Shown here: piece after piece, positions 55,188 through 62,825 of the stretch
How the letters are laid out: every line of letters begins with the position of its first letter
Position numbering within the stretch: position 1 is the first letter of the stretch
Source: Halotia wernerae
Lineage (GTDB): Bacteria > Cyanobacteriota > Cyanobacteriia > Cyanobacteriales > Nostocaceae
DNA length: 64,000 bases
Assembly: GCA_034931985.1 (NCBI GenBank)
Contig: JAYGHB010000003.1
Coordinates: 1 to 64,000 of the forward strand
Direction: 5' to 3'
Notes under the pieces: model-generated
Told to the model about the DNA's origin: nothing
What the model saw: only the letters and a program-made list of their open reading frames with translations
Database searches by the model: none
Made by a program: the position numbers and the translations under genes

Positions 55188-56129
55188 TTAACTGTAAACA
55201 GCTGCCGCAAAACGCGTTGCCAAGTTAATAATGTCCTGTTTGCGGGCGATTTGATTCATCCATTCTTGGGGAATATTTTCCACACCGTAATAAATTCCGG
55301 CTAACCCACCAGTAACCGCAGCTGTAGTATCTGCATCCCCGCCTAAGTTGACAGCCTTTAATACAGCCTCTGAATAGGATGAGCTACTTAATAAGCACCA
55401 TAAAGATGCTTCTAGGGTATCAATCACATAGCCCCCAGAATTAATCTCTTCAATTGGCACTTGGGCAATTTCACCACCCAAGACTCTGCCAAAATGCGGC
55501 TTCTCTAAGATATGTTCACGAGCAGCATAAATTTTTTGGATATTTTCTAAGCCTTGTAAATAAGCTGTTTGGGGGTTAGCCCCTTTTAATAGCTCTACTG
55601 CAATGCTAATGTAAATGCCACAGGCCATCTGCGATCGCGCATGGGCATGAGTAATTGCAGAAACATCATGCACCCGCGAAATTAATTCGCTAAAAGTTAA
55701 GGTCTGATGACAGTAAGCCATCGGCAAAATTCTCATTAAAGAACCATTACCATTACTGTTTTCCACCTTACCCCCGGCTTGGTGGGGTAAAACTCCCTGT
55801 TTGAGGCGCATAATTGCTGCATGGGTGGTTTGACCAATATCAAACAAGTCGCCACGGGGAGTCCAGTAAGCCGCTTTGTACCACCGCCAGAAGGAATTAG
55901 CTATGGCATCTAAGGAATAGCCTCTACAAAGACTTTCTGCCAAGCAAAACGTTAAAGAACTGTCATCAGACCAAGTTCCTGGGGGTTGATTCCATGTGCC
56001 ATAACCTAGCATCTCTGTCACCGGAGATTTAACTCGTTCAGCGCGGCTAGTAAACTCTACTGGTACACCCAATGCATCACCGACACATAAACCCATCAAA
56101 CCAGATAATGTTTTTGCAGCGGTTAGCAT
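55188..56129 (-). CDS. ADP-ribosylglycohydrolase family protein
   Basis: 313 residues. DraG/ARH-type enzymes remove ADP-ribose from Arg or other acceptors using two metal ions. Metal ligands are visible in GLCVGDALGVPVEF, WSDDSSLTFCLAESL, and the C-terminal GGDADTTAAVTGGLAG. It may reverse protein ADP-ribosylation or hydrolyse small-molecule ADP-ribose; no ART partner is adjacent. Start at ATG 56129. Confidence 0.93.
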   Translation of the reverse strand: MLTAAKTLSGLMGLCVGDALGVPVEFTSRAERVKSPVTEMLGYGTWNQPPGTWSDDSSLTFCLAESLCRGYSLDAIANSFWRWYKAAYWTPRGDLFDIGQTTHAAIMRLKQGVLPHQAGGKVENSNGNGSLMRILPMAYCHQTLTFSELISRVHDVSAITHAHARSQMACGIYISIAVELLKGANPQTAYLQGLENIQKIYAAREHILEKPHFGRVLGGEIAQVPIEEINSGGYVIDTLEASLWCLLSSSSYSEAVLKAVNLGGDADTTAAVTGGLAGIYYGVENIPQEWMNQIARKQDIINLATRFAAAVYS

Positions 56130-56456
56130 TATTCAATCTCCATGAAAATTGCTAAAATTTAACTTTATATATTTCTTGCAGAGCTTGTTGCCATAACTGT
56201 TACAGCCGACTATTTGATCTTATTTGAAAAACTAGGTAAGTACTAGTGAATCGGGTATTTTATCTGTCTGGTAGTAGTTGAAATTAATTAGAGCTTTATG
56301 CCAGTTTAAAAAGTGCCAGAATGATACCAAACTAGATGAGCTGATCCTGGACTTGGCGATCGCGCTGAAGGTTTTGAGTGTGTCAAATTTTAGTTAAAAT
56401 TTTCTCGTGCCGTAATTTAGTAGCGATTCGCTAATTCCCTCAACGCAATCGATAAT
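56130..56456. other. Divergent spacer before xisH
   Basis: About 327 bp between the ADP-ribosylglycohydrolase start and xisH. AT-rich, one HIP1-type site (GGCGATCGC, 56356), no gene. The xisH promoter should be here. Confidence 0.5.
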
Positions 56457-56870
56457 ATGGCAAAAGATTTGTATCACGAGCAAGTTAAACGCGCTCTAGA
56501 AAAAGACGGATGGGAAATAACTCACGATCCATACGAATTGCGTATAGGTGGGGTTGAAATGTATATAGACATTGGGGCGGAACAGATTATCGGTGCAGAA
56601 AGGGAAAATGATAAAATTGCGGTTGAGGTGAAAAGTTTTATCAGTCCTTCAAGGATTTCTGATTTTCATTTGGCGCATGGACAGTTTTTAGATTATCGGT
56701 ATGCTTTAGAAGATGAAGATCCAGAGCGAATTTTATATTTAGCAGTACCTCGTTTTGTTTATCAAACCTTTTTTAACTTAGCTTTTATTAATAGAGTGGT
56801 ACAACGCAGTCAAATTAAGCTGTTAGTTTATGACTTAGAAAAGGAGACGATTGAGCAATGGATAAAGTAA
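56457..56870 (+). CDS. xisH: XisH, element excision factor-like (PD-(D/E)xK-type)
   Basis: 137 residues. In Anabaena the XisH and XisI proteins are needed for excision of the fdxN element during heterocyst development. The sequence has the XisH start MAKDLYHEQVKRALEKDGW. Asp in YIDIGAE and Glu-x-Lys in VEVKSF are spaced as in a PD-(D/E)xK nuclease fold, so a nuclease-like role is plausible. Ends with a 13-bp overlap with xisI. No recombinase gene or fdxN-type element lies in the window, so this pair is probably not tied to that element. Confidence 0.92.
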   Translation: MAKDLYHEQVKRALEKDGWEITHDPYELRIGGVEMYIDIGAEQIIGAERENDKIAVEVKSFISPSRISDFHLAHGQFLDYRYALEDEDPERILYLAVPRFVYQTFFNLAFINRVVQRSQIKLLVYDLEKETIEQWIK

Positions 56871-57199
56871 CTCTCTACAGGCAATATATTCAACAACTAA
56901 TCCAAGCAAAAGCCGATCGCTCGATGAAATCGGCAAAAGATGTTGAGGCTCAACCTATTTTTGATACGGAGCGCGATCGCTATCAATTAGTGTATGTGGG
57001 TTGGAAGCAAAACGATATCAGGGATTATGGATGTTTGCTACATTTGGATATTAAGAATGGCAAGATTTGGATTCAATATGATGGTACGGAAGATGGTATC
57101 GCCTATGAGTTATTAAAATTAGGTGTACCACATCAAGATATAGTTTTGGGTTTTCAACCTGCTAGGGTGCGTGCTGATACGGAGTTTGCTGTAGGTTAG
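56858..57199 (+). CDS. xisI: XisI, element excision factor-like
   Basis: 113 residues. Begins MDKVTLYRQYIQQLIQAKA and carries YQLVYVGWKQNDIRDYGCLLHLDIKNGKIWIQYDGTEDGIA as in XisI proteins. Overlaps xisH by 13 bp, consistent with translational coupling and a complex. Stand-alone xisHI pairs are common in filamentous cyanobacteria; their role there is uncertain. Confidence 0.92.
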   Translation: MDKVTLYRQYIQQLIQAKADRSMKSAKDVEAQPIFDTERDRYQLVYVGWKQNDIRDYGCLLHLDIKNGKIWIQYDGTEDGIAYELLKLGVPHQDIVLGFQPARVRADTEFAVG

Positions 57200-57251
57200 A
57201 TTTAAATATTGATTGATAAATAGCTAAATCAAAGACGGGTATCATTTCAAG

Positions 57252-57530
57252 TTATGCGATCGCCTCTGGAATCTCGGTAATTTAATTGGCAAAGAAGATA
57301 ATCTCGGTAATTTGGTTGGAGAGGGAAAGCCTTACCAGATTGGTTAAATTAGCGATCGCCTCTGGAATCTGGGTTATTTTGTTGTAACTGAGGTGAAGCT
57401 GCGTCAGATTGGTTAATTTAGCGATCGCATCAGGTATTTCAGTTAGCTGTACTCGAATTAAGATAAATTCCTCTAAATGTAGTATTTGCGTTACCACATC
57501 GGGAATGCTCTCTAGGAAAAGGGTAAAAGG
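57252..57530 (-). pseudogene. Leucine-rich-repeat protein remnant
   Basis: The reverse frame reads LRR units (LTEIPDAIAKLTNLTQLHLS, KITQIPEAIANLTNLVRLSL). A stop TAA at 57282 interrupts the frame. The next codons continue ITEIPEAIA before another TAA at 57252. Upstream of ESIPD (about 57520) the frame is open but no longer LRR-like. About three repeats remain, so this is a broken fragment. The HIP1 octamer is embedded twice in the repeats (encoding AIA). Confidence 0.8.
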
Positions 57531-57704
57531 AAAGAAGATTGATGAAGATGATCTTAACTGATTAGGGAAAAATGCTAAATTATCATTTTTTGGTGATCGC
57601 GCCTTGAGATTTTGTGATTAGCGATCGCTATTTGGGATATTCTAGATTTAGACGATCGCGCTGAAATGAGGGGAAAAGGCGATCTCAAAACAGAATAGCC
57701 ATCA

Positions 57705-58094
57705 TTACCAATTTTCTATAACCAATCCATCTACATAATCAAAATCTGAATCATCGGTAACAAGCACCCAACCATGTTCTAGACAATGCGCTGCAATCCA
57801 AACATCATTCATAGGAATTGGTCGCCCTTTGCGCTTCAAAGCCGAACGAGTCTGAGCATAGATAAGTGCCGTTCTCTTTTCCATAGGCACAACTGCACAA
57901 ACTTCCATAAATTCCAAATATCGAGGAAGATTTTTCAACGGTCGAGTTGAGTTTTCAGCCCCAAACAGTAACTCTCCCGCTACTACCACCGACAAAAATA
58001 TTTCTGGTAACGCCAACACCCTTGAAACAACATCAGGATCGCCATTCAAAAAACGTATTGCAACAGAAGTATCTAACGCAATTTCACCACTCAT
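57705..58094 (-). CDS. VapC-type PIN-domain toxin
   Basis: 129 residues. PIN-domain ribonuclease with the acidic metal site visible: ALDTSVAIRF, VAGELLFGAENS (Glu), MNDVWIAAHC (Asp) and VTDDSDFDYV. PIN toxins cleave RNA and are held in check by a partner antitoxin. Starts with ATG at 58094, overlapping the antitoxin by 11 bp. Targets are unknown. Confidence 0.9.
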   Translation of the reverse strand: MSGEIALDTSVAIRFLNGDPDVVSRVLALPEIFLSVVVAGELLFGAENSTRPLKNLPRYLEFMEVCAVVPMEKRTALIYAQTRSALKRKGRPIPMNDVWIAAHCLEHGWVLVTDDSDFDYVDGLVIENW

Positions 58095-58293
58095 TTAAAT
58101 CAACCTGACGACAATCAGTTTGAATTGCTTCCTGTAAATCAGCCGCCTCATCATCACTCAAAATACCCGCAAATTGTGCTAAAGGATGATGACTACGCGT
58201 TGTCTGAACCCGATGCAAAAAATCTAACATTACTTTGACTAACTCATCTGGAACCTCTGCAAGTTCTTGGATAAGCTGTTCACGGCTAGTCAT
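58084..58293 (-). CDS. Antitoxin partner of the VapC-type toxin
   Basis: 69 residues from the ATG at 58293 (an in-frame start 7 codons earlier lacks support). Short, acidic, helical; LIQELAEVPDELVKVMLDFLHRVQ and the tail LQEAIQTDCRQVDLNEW are typical of DUF2281-like or other small cyanobacterial antitoxins. It precedes and overlaps the PIN toxin by 11 bp. No classical ribbon-helix-helix or AbrB motif is obvious. Confidence 0.75.
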   Translation of the reverse strand: MTSREQLIQELAEVPDELVKVMLDFLHRVQTTRSHHPLAQFAGILSDDEAADLQEAIQTDCRQVDLNEW

Positions 58294-58329
58294 ACATTTG
58301 ACCCTCTTTAGCAAAGTTTATCGTCAATA

Positions 58330-58599
58330 TTATAACGAATCACTAGGATAATAAAATATCGTCTGATTTTAATTATTATCCTTTAACTTGATCTTTATAT
58401 CCGACATAAACACATTGCAAGCCGCACCCCGCAATTGAGAACGTAACCGACTGGCAATATTTAGAGTAATCATATTGTGCGCCTTACTATTCCCCACCAG
58501 CGCAAAAATTTGACCACCCAAATACTCATGGCGGAGTTCGCTTTTACTTTCTGCTTCTAAATATTTGGCAACCGAGAAAACGGGAATCGGCGATCGCAT
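58330..58599 (-). pseudogene. Truncated Uma2 family gene
   Basis: The first 76 codons are a clear Uma2/DUF820 N-terminus (FSVAKYLEAESKSELRHEYL, AHNMITLNIASRLRSQLRGA, NVFMSDIKIK). An in-frame stop at 58369 follows KDNN. The next codons give NQTIFYYP, which still matches the family, before similarity ends near 58335. Proteins of this family usually have about 190 residues, so this one is broken. It ends close to the toxin-antitoxin pair, whose arrival may have cut it. Confidence 0.82.
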
Positions 58600-58946
58600 A
58601 ACTTTAAATCTGGCTTCTAGCTATCTCTGTTATTATGCCTGCGCTCAATTTTTGGCATTAGACATAGGCGTGAAAAAGAATGTAGAAACGTAGCAGTGTC
58701 TTTACAATGGTTCGGGATAACGCATCTATTTTTCCTCCACGAGCGATCGCGGCACGAACATTACGAAAACCCCTATAACTGACTAAAAATAACTACTTCT
58801 TGAAAGGATTTATGGCTAACATCCTCAAAAATGTGGTGCATCAATAATAACTATACTTAAATAAATTATGGAAATTATCTGGAACCTTTGTGTATGGTTT
58901 ACGACTTTGAATATATAAGGCAAAACCTACAACAAACTTCTAGATT
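58600..58946. other. Spacer, no gene seen
   Basis: About 347 bp without a credible gene. It carries one HIP1-type site (GAGCGATCGC, 58742) and, toward the right end, the upstream region of the secreted protein at 58947. Confidence 0.5.
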
Positions 58947-59483
58947 ATGAAACTAATACTCAAGTCTTTGCTGACAATTTCTGCATTGTCTTCTTTTGTG
59001 TTGACTCCTTTTATTCTTAGTGCAGGACAAGCTGCTGCTGAAACACAAAAAGGTACTGATGCTAGTTATATTGGTGCTGGTGTGGCAGCTGGTGTCACTA
59101 ATGGCGGAGCCAATAACGATGCTGCTAACTTTGGGGGAAATCTCACAGGTCGCGTAAAATTAGGAAACACACCGTTTTCAGCACGCGGTAACGTCCTTTG
59201 GAATGATAATACCAGTGTGATCATCCCAGAAGTTTCCGTAGACGTACCTATTGCTAATCGCACTAATGCTTTTATCACTGGTGGTTATTCTTTTCTAGAT
59301 AAAGATGGTTCACCAAGCCCCATTGGCAACAAAGATGCTGTAGTTGTTGGTGCTGGTGTGGAATCAGAAGTTGCTAAAAACTTCCTCGTTTACACTAATG
59401 CCAAACTAGGAATTAGTGCTTACGAAAATAGCCCTGCTTCTGCTGTCAGCATTAATGGTGGTATCGGCTATCGCTTCAGATAG
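58947..59483 (+). CDS. Secreted outer-membrane beta-barrel-like protein
   Basis: 178 residues. A signal peptide (LLTISALSSFVLTPFILSAGQAAA, cleaved near AAAE) precedes a Gly/Asn/Ala-rich protein of alternating hydrophobic/polar pattern, ending GIGYRFR. This fits a small outer-membrane barrel (a terminal aromatic is typical). It has no recognised family name. The stem-loop at 59563-59588 may end its transcript. Confidence 0.65.
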   Translation: MKLILKSLLTISALSSFVLTPFILSAGQAAAETQKGTDASYIGAGVAAGVTNGGANNDAANFGGNLTGRVKLGNTPFSARGNVLWNDNTSVIIPEVSVDVPIANRTNAFITGGYSFLDKDGSPSPIGNKDAVVVGAGVESEVAKNFLVYTNAKLGISAYENSPASAVSINGGIGYRFR

Positions 59484-59562
59484 ATTACTCAATCCCCAGT
59501 CGCTTTATACTTGTTATTAAGCACTTAGAACTACAAAAAGCTGGTTTTGTTAAGTGTTACAT

Positions 59563-59588
59563 CACGGACAAAGCCGGCTTTTGCCGTG
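59563..59588 (+). terminator. Candidate terminator hairpin
   Basis: CACGG and CCGTG (59563-59567, 59584-59588) enclose AAAG-CCGG-CTTT, giving a two-part stem with a small internal loop. It lies 79 bp past the barrel-like gene and is followed by an AT-rich but not strictly T-rich stretch. Confidence 0.45.
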
Positions 59589-59697
59589 TTAAAATTAAAT
59601 TATTCCTCATATTTCCGACCGGATTACCGGGAATAACACAGCCGAAAACGTGCCTCGGCGTTTACCGATGCCTTATTGAGAATACTATATAACTCTA

Positions 59698-61641
59698 ATG
59701 GTTAAATCTGCTCCTTTCCCAATCGCCAGCCGTAAGCCTTCTAAAGTAGAAGGTATTAAGGAAAAAAGTAACTTTTTACGTGAACCTGTAGCAACACAAA
59801 TTCTTGAGGATACTACTCATTTTAATGAAGATGCGGTACAACTTCTCAAGTTTCATGGTTCCTACCAGCAAGATAACCGTGACAATCGTGTAAAGGGGCA
59901 GGAGAAAGATTATCAATTTATGCTGCGGACAAAAAACCCGGCTGGGTTTGTACCACCGCAGTTGTACTTGGCTTTAGACAAGTTAGCTGATGAATATGGC
60001 AACCACACATTACGAGTAACTACCCGTCAAGGTTTTCAGCTGCACGGAATTTTAAAGAAAAATCTCAAGTCAGCAATTGCTAGCATTGTTAACAATTTAG
60101 GTTCTACTTTGGGTGCTTGTGGCGACTTGAATCGTAACGTCATGGCACCACCAGCCCCCTTTAAAAATCGCTTAGAGTATCAGTATGCTTGGGAATATGC
60201 CCAAAATATTGCTGACTTGTTGTCACCGCAAACAGGGGCTTATTACGAAATTTGGCTTGATGGCGAAAAGGCAATTAGCGCCCAAGAAAGCCCAGAAGTT
60301 AAAGCCGCACGACAGCGTAATGGTACTGGCACAATTATCCATGACAGCGAGGAGCCGATTTATGGCACTCACTACATGCCTCGCAAATTCAAAGTTTGCG
60401 TGACTGTACCAGGAGATAATTCGGTTGATTTGTATTCCCAAGACTTAACTTTGGTAGTAATTACCAACCAGCAGGGGGAACTGGAAGGTTTTAATGTTTT
60501 TGCAGGTGGCGGCTTAGGTCGAACACACAATAAAGAAGAAACCTTTGCTAGATTAGCAGATGAGATTTGCTATGTGGCTAAAGATGATGTGTACGATTTA
60601 GTCAAAGCGATTGTTGCTACCCAAAGAGATTACGGCGATCGCAGCGACCGTCGTCATGCTAGATTAAAATATTTAATCAACGATTGGGGTGTAGATAAAT
60701 TCCGCGCCCAGGTCGAAGAATATTTCGGCAAATCAGTTGCACCCTTCCAGCCACTGCCAGAATTTAAATATCAAGACTTCCTAGGTTGGCAAGAACAAGG
60801 CGATGGCAAGCTGTTTTTGGGCATTTCAGTTGATAATGGTCGAGTTAAAGATGAAGGCTCGTTTCAACTGAAAACTGCCTTGCGGGAAATTGTCGAAAAA
60901 TTTAACTTACCCATCCGGTTGACACCTCACCACAATGTCATTTTTTACGACATCGAACCAGATAAAAAACAAGCTATTCAAGAGATTCTCAACCGTTGCG
61001 GTATCATTTCTGACCCTAGTCAAATCGAGCCTCTAGTCAGGTATGCGATGGCTTGCCCTGCTTTGCCTACCTGCGGCTTAGCAATCACCGAATCAGAACG
61101 GGCAATACCAGGGATTTTAGAGCAAATTCGCGCTCTGTTAGATAAACTTGGTTTACAAGATGAGCATTTTGTGGTAAGGATGACAGGCTGCCCCAATGGT
61201 TGCGCCCGTCCTTATATGGCAGAATTGGGTTTTGTAGGTAGCGCCCCTGAATCTTATCAAGTTTGGCTGGGGGGTTCACCAGATCAAACGCGGTTAGCGC
61301 AACCTTACATAGAAAAGCTGCACCATAATGATTTAGAAAGCTTCTTAGAGCCAATTTTTGTTTATTTTAAGAAGTCGCGTCAATCTGGGGAAAGCTTCGG
61401 TTATTTTTGCGATCGCATTGGTTTTGATGCAATTCGTGAATTTGCTGCTCAGTACGAGCCGGAAACAGCAGAAATTCAGTCTAAACCCAAGGCTAGTCAA
61501 TCTCCTAGTAGATCCCGACATCGTATTAGCCTCCACGATGAGGTTTACGAAAAATTGAAGGCCGCCGCCGCCAGCCAAGGGCAGCCCATGACTAATCTAG
61601 TTAATGAAGCTCTCAAGGATTATTTCCAGAAGCTATCTTAA
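59698..61641 (+). CDS. sir: Ferredoxin-sulfite reductase with C-terminal RHH-like domain
   Basis: 647 residues. Reduces sulfite to sulfide with six electrons from ferredoxin, using siroheme and a 4Fe-4S cluster. Two nitrite/sulfite-reductase half-domains are present. Siroheme contacts fall in RVTTRQGFQLHGILK, and the four cluster Cys lie in CPALPTCGLAITESE and TGCPNGCARP. From about residue 600 an extra ~45-residue segment (HRISLHDEVYEKLKAAAAS and MTNLVNEALKDYF) looks like a ribbon-helix-helix DNA-binding unit. Plastid sulfite reductase is known to bind nucleoid DNA, so a DNA-associated role is plausible but unproven. No clear ribosome site precedes the ATG. Confidence 0.95.
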   Translation: MVKSAPFPIASRKPSKVEGIKEKSNFLREPVATQILEDTTHFNEDAVQLLKFHGSYQQDNRDNRVKGQEKDYQFMLRTKNPAGFVPPQLYLALDKLADEYGNHTLRVTTRQGFQLHGILKKNLKSAIASIVNNLGSTLGACGDLNRNVMAPPAPFKNRLEYQYAWEYAQNIADLLSPQTGAYYEIWLDGEKAISAQESPEVKAARQRNGTGTIIHDSEEPIYGTHYMPRKFKVCVTVPGDNSVDLYSQDLTLVVITNQQGELEGFNVFAGGGLGRTHNKEETFARLADEICYVAKDDVYDLVKAIVATQRDYGDRSDRRHARLKYLINDWGVDKFRAQVEEYFGKSVAPFQPLPEFKYQDFLGWQEQGDGKLFLGISVDNGRVKDEGSFQLKTALREIVEKFNLPIRLTPHHNVIFYDIEPDKKQAIQEILNRCGIISDPSQIEPLVRYAMACPALPTCGLAITESERAIPGILEQIRALLDKLGLQDEHFVVRMTGCPNGCARPYMAELGFVGSAPESYQVWLGGSPDQTRLAQPYIEKLHHNDLESFLEPIFVYFKKSRQSGESFGYFCDRIGFDAIREFAAQYEPETAEIQSKPKASQSPSRSRHRISLHDEVYEKLKAAAASQGQPMTNLVNEALKDYFQKLS

Positions 61642-61733
61642 GTCAGTGAACAGTTCTCAGTTATTCAGTTATCAGTTATCAAGTGGCTTTTGATTGGTAA
61701 GGGACTTGCGGTTAAATAGTTTACCAAAAGATC

Positions 61734-61793
61734 GGGTTTCGACTCCGCTCAACCCTCGATTCTCAGCCAGTGGGTTGAGCGGAGTCGAAACCC
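61734..61793. repeat. Perfect 22-bp-arm palindrome between sir and cobM
   Basis: Two 22-bp arms (61734-61755 and 61772-61793) are exact inverted copies around a 16-base loop. The arms read GGGTTTCGACTCCGCTC and onward. It sits between convergent sir and cobM ends and could end both transcripts. The sequence type is a widespread dispersed repeat in cyanobacteria. Confidence 0.85.
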
Positions 61794-61847
61794 ACGATTA
61801 TGGATATCAGGTACTTTATTTACATACACATCCCTAACTGGTAACTG

Positions 61848-62630
61848 TTATTGATGCGAGGAGCGAAAGAGATGACTATGTTCGGGATCATATAAACGCG
61901 ATCGCCCGGTTGCTGGCAATAGTGCTGGACTGATGACATAAAGTGTGGTACGAATCAATTTTTCTGCATGAGTACAGTCTGCCATTTCCTTCAGGGGAAC
62001 AACCTTGATTTTTTCATCTGGCCATCCTAAACGAAAGCAAATTGCGATCGGGGTTTCGGCGGGGTAATGTGCGAGTAACCTGGCTTGAGCATTTTCGACG
62101 TGACGCGCACTCAGATAAAGGCAGAGGCTTGCTTGATGTGCGGCGAGGGTGGCTAGTTCTTCGTTGGCTGGGACTTCTGTACGTCCACTGATGCGCGTCA
62201 AAATGATGGTTTGGACTAAACCAGGTACAGTCAATTCTATTTTGAGTTTGGCAGCTGCGGCTTGAAAGGCACTAATACCTGGTATGACTTCAAAGGGAAT
62301 GTTTGCCTCTGCTAAGAGGTGCATTTGCTCATGGATAGCACTGTAAAGACTGGGATCACCAGAATGAAGACGAACTATAGATTTATGCGATCGCACCCGT
62401 GCGATCATCAGCGCTACAATTTCTTCTAAAGTTTTATCCGCAGTCCGAATAATTTCCGCGTCTTGTCGGCAAATATGCAAGATCTGTTCCGGTACTAAGG
62501 AATCAGCACATAAAATTACATCTGCAACAGCTAGCAATTTTTGTGCCTTAACCGTTAATAAATCTGGGTCTCCGGGGCCTGCTCCCACAATATACACTAT
62601 TGATTCTATGTAATTGGGATAATTTTGCAT
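61848..62630 (-). CDS. cobM: Precorrin-4 C11-methyltransferase
   Basis: 260 residues. SAM-dependent methylation at C11 of the corrin ring on the route to cobalamin. Typical motifs are VYIVGAGPGDPDLLTVKAQ, ILCADSLVP, RLHSGDPSLYSAIHEQ and VIPGISAFQAAAA. Starts ATG 62630; lgt is upstream on the same strand, 195 bp away, with an orphan hairpin between. I saw no cobalamin riboswitch upstream. Confidence 0.94.
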   Translation of the reverse strand: MQNYPNYIESIVYIVGAGPGDPDLLTVKAQKLLAVADVILCADSLVPEQILHICRQDAEIIRTADKTLEEIVALMIARVRSHKSIVRLHSGDPSLYSAIHEQMHLLAEANIPFEVIPGISAFQAAAAKLKIELTVPGLVQTIILTRISGRTEVPANEELATLAAHQASLCLYLSARHVENAQARLLAHYPAETPIAICFRLGWPDEKIKVVPLKEMADCTHAEKLIRTTLYVISPALLPATGRSRLYDPEHSHLFRSSHQ

Positions 62631-62689
62631 ACAAAAATTTTTAGTGTAGTTACGTAATTCCCAGCAGTCATAAAATTCTCCAGAATTTT

Positions 62690-62803
62690 TTTTGGTATTT
62701 TCTCAGTGTCTTTCCGGATTGACCATCTATTCCTAGTAGAAAGTAATGGTAGATGCACCCTGGTTAAGCCCTAGAGAATACTCTGGGGCATTTTTTATTT
62801 TTT
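62690..62803 (+). ncRNA. Candidate small RNA ending at an intrinsic terminator
   Basis: On the forward strand GCCCTAGAG (62768-62776) pairs with CTCTGGGGC (62781-62789) around an AATA loop, followed by ATTTTTTATTTTTT. This is a textbook rho-independent terminator. No forward gene precedes it: cobM and lgt are both on the reverse strand. A 19-codon frame (ATGGTAGATGCACCC...) runs through it, but is not convincing. A small forward RNA is inferred; its 5' end is a guess. Confidence 0.4.
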
Positions 62804-62825
62804 AGAGTTGTGTTCCCCTACCTCC

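Noticed and set aside
56457..57199. fdxN-type programmed DNA element boundary near xisHI
   Set aside because: No site-specific recombinase (xisF type), interrupted fdxN or matching direct repeats were seen.
62631..62825. Cobalamin riboswitch upstream of cobM
   Set aside because: The conserved B12-box-type sequence was not seen; the stem present faces the other strand.
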